Positions 63,990-64,000 of a DNA stretch of 64,000 nt are shown one piece after another. Each line of letters begins with the position of its first letter. The stretch's first letter is position 1. Source of the stretch: Desulfobulbaceae bacterium (GTDB lineage Bacteria > Desulfobacterota > Desulfobulbia > Desulfobulbales > SURF-16); contig JAGXFQ010000030.1 of assembly GCA_024637145.1 (NCBI GenBank), positions 1-64,000 on the forward strand, read 5' to 3'. The position numbers and the translations under genes were made by a program. The notes below the pieces were generated by a model. That model did no database searches. It had not been told where the DNA came from and saw only the letters and a list, made by a program, of their open reading frames with translations.

Positions 63990-64000
63990 GATTCCCCTTT

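Overview
The window looks like a chromosomal segment from a motile, Gram-negative anaerobe of the Desulfobacterota, most likely near the Desulfobulbales. This is inferred from gene content and order, not from a database match. The pointers are a deltaproteobacterial-type flagellar export operon (fliL-M-N-O-P-Q-R-flhB-flhA-flhF-flhG-fliA-cheY), a small assimilatory-type sulfite reductase, an octaheme hydroxylamine-oxidoreductase-like cytochrome, a FabL-type enoyl reductase, a fused IspDF, and a gap-pgk-tpiA-secG-tRNA-Leu run. The DNA is GC-rich, so almost every real gene carries long antisense shadow ORFs. I saw no insertion sequence, integrase, phage gene or CRISPR array.

Layout. 1-633: no gene, but a dispersed CACARAGR repeat and five T7-8 tracts. 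634-5970: operon for a Tat-exported molybdenum aldehyde oxidoreductase (2Fe-2S, Mo and FAD/4Fe-4S subunits) with its own XdhC-like and MocA-like cofactor genes. 6174-7469: octaheme cytochrome, then a frameshifted gene remnant, then tatC-tatB. 10055-11353: purA. 11511-14068: five-gene cluster of exported proteins and lipoproteins containing two FlgO-like proteins. 14481-21400: rpoZ, dnaJ, moaC, dksA, galT, a lone receiver domain, a FolE2-like protein that lacks the catalytic motif, and glyS without glyQ. 21430-25230 (minus): EAL-HDOD protein, maf, fabL, DUF362. 26014-38161: flagellar export/switch operon ending in cheY and a FliL-like membrane protein. 38402-42455: glnD and glnA. 42577-46107: RNase H-like nuclease, Smr, PilZ, AIM24-like and an outer-membrane barrel. 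46254-52953: pgi, a small lipoprotein, aroA-aroE-aroD, thpR, ispDF. 53096-55379: RNase P RNA, zinc-ribbon coiled coil, Nif3-like protein, a CAT-anticodon tRNA. 55502-57346: divergent sulfite reductase and cysteine synthase. 57721-63989: gap, pgk, tpiA, secG, tRNA-Leu and a PAS hybrid histidine kinase.

How the parts connect. The Tat-exported oxidoreductase needs the TatBC translocase found a few kb away, and its molybdopterin depends in part on moaC, also here. GlnD is next to a glutamine synthetase that lacks the adenylylation tyrosine, so GlnD probably signals nitrogen status through PII rather than through GlnE. The sulfite reductase and cysK form a compact assimilatory sulfur locus. The most unusual items are the catalytically degenerate FolE2-like protein, the FlgO-like lipoprotein cluster, FlhB with NPTR in place of NPTH, and an acidic-tryptophan motif shared by FliN and the FliL-like protein downstream of cheY.
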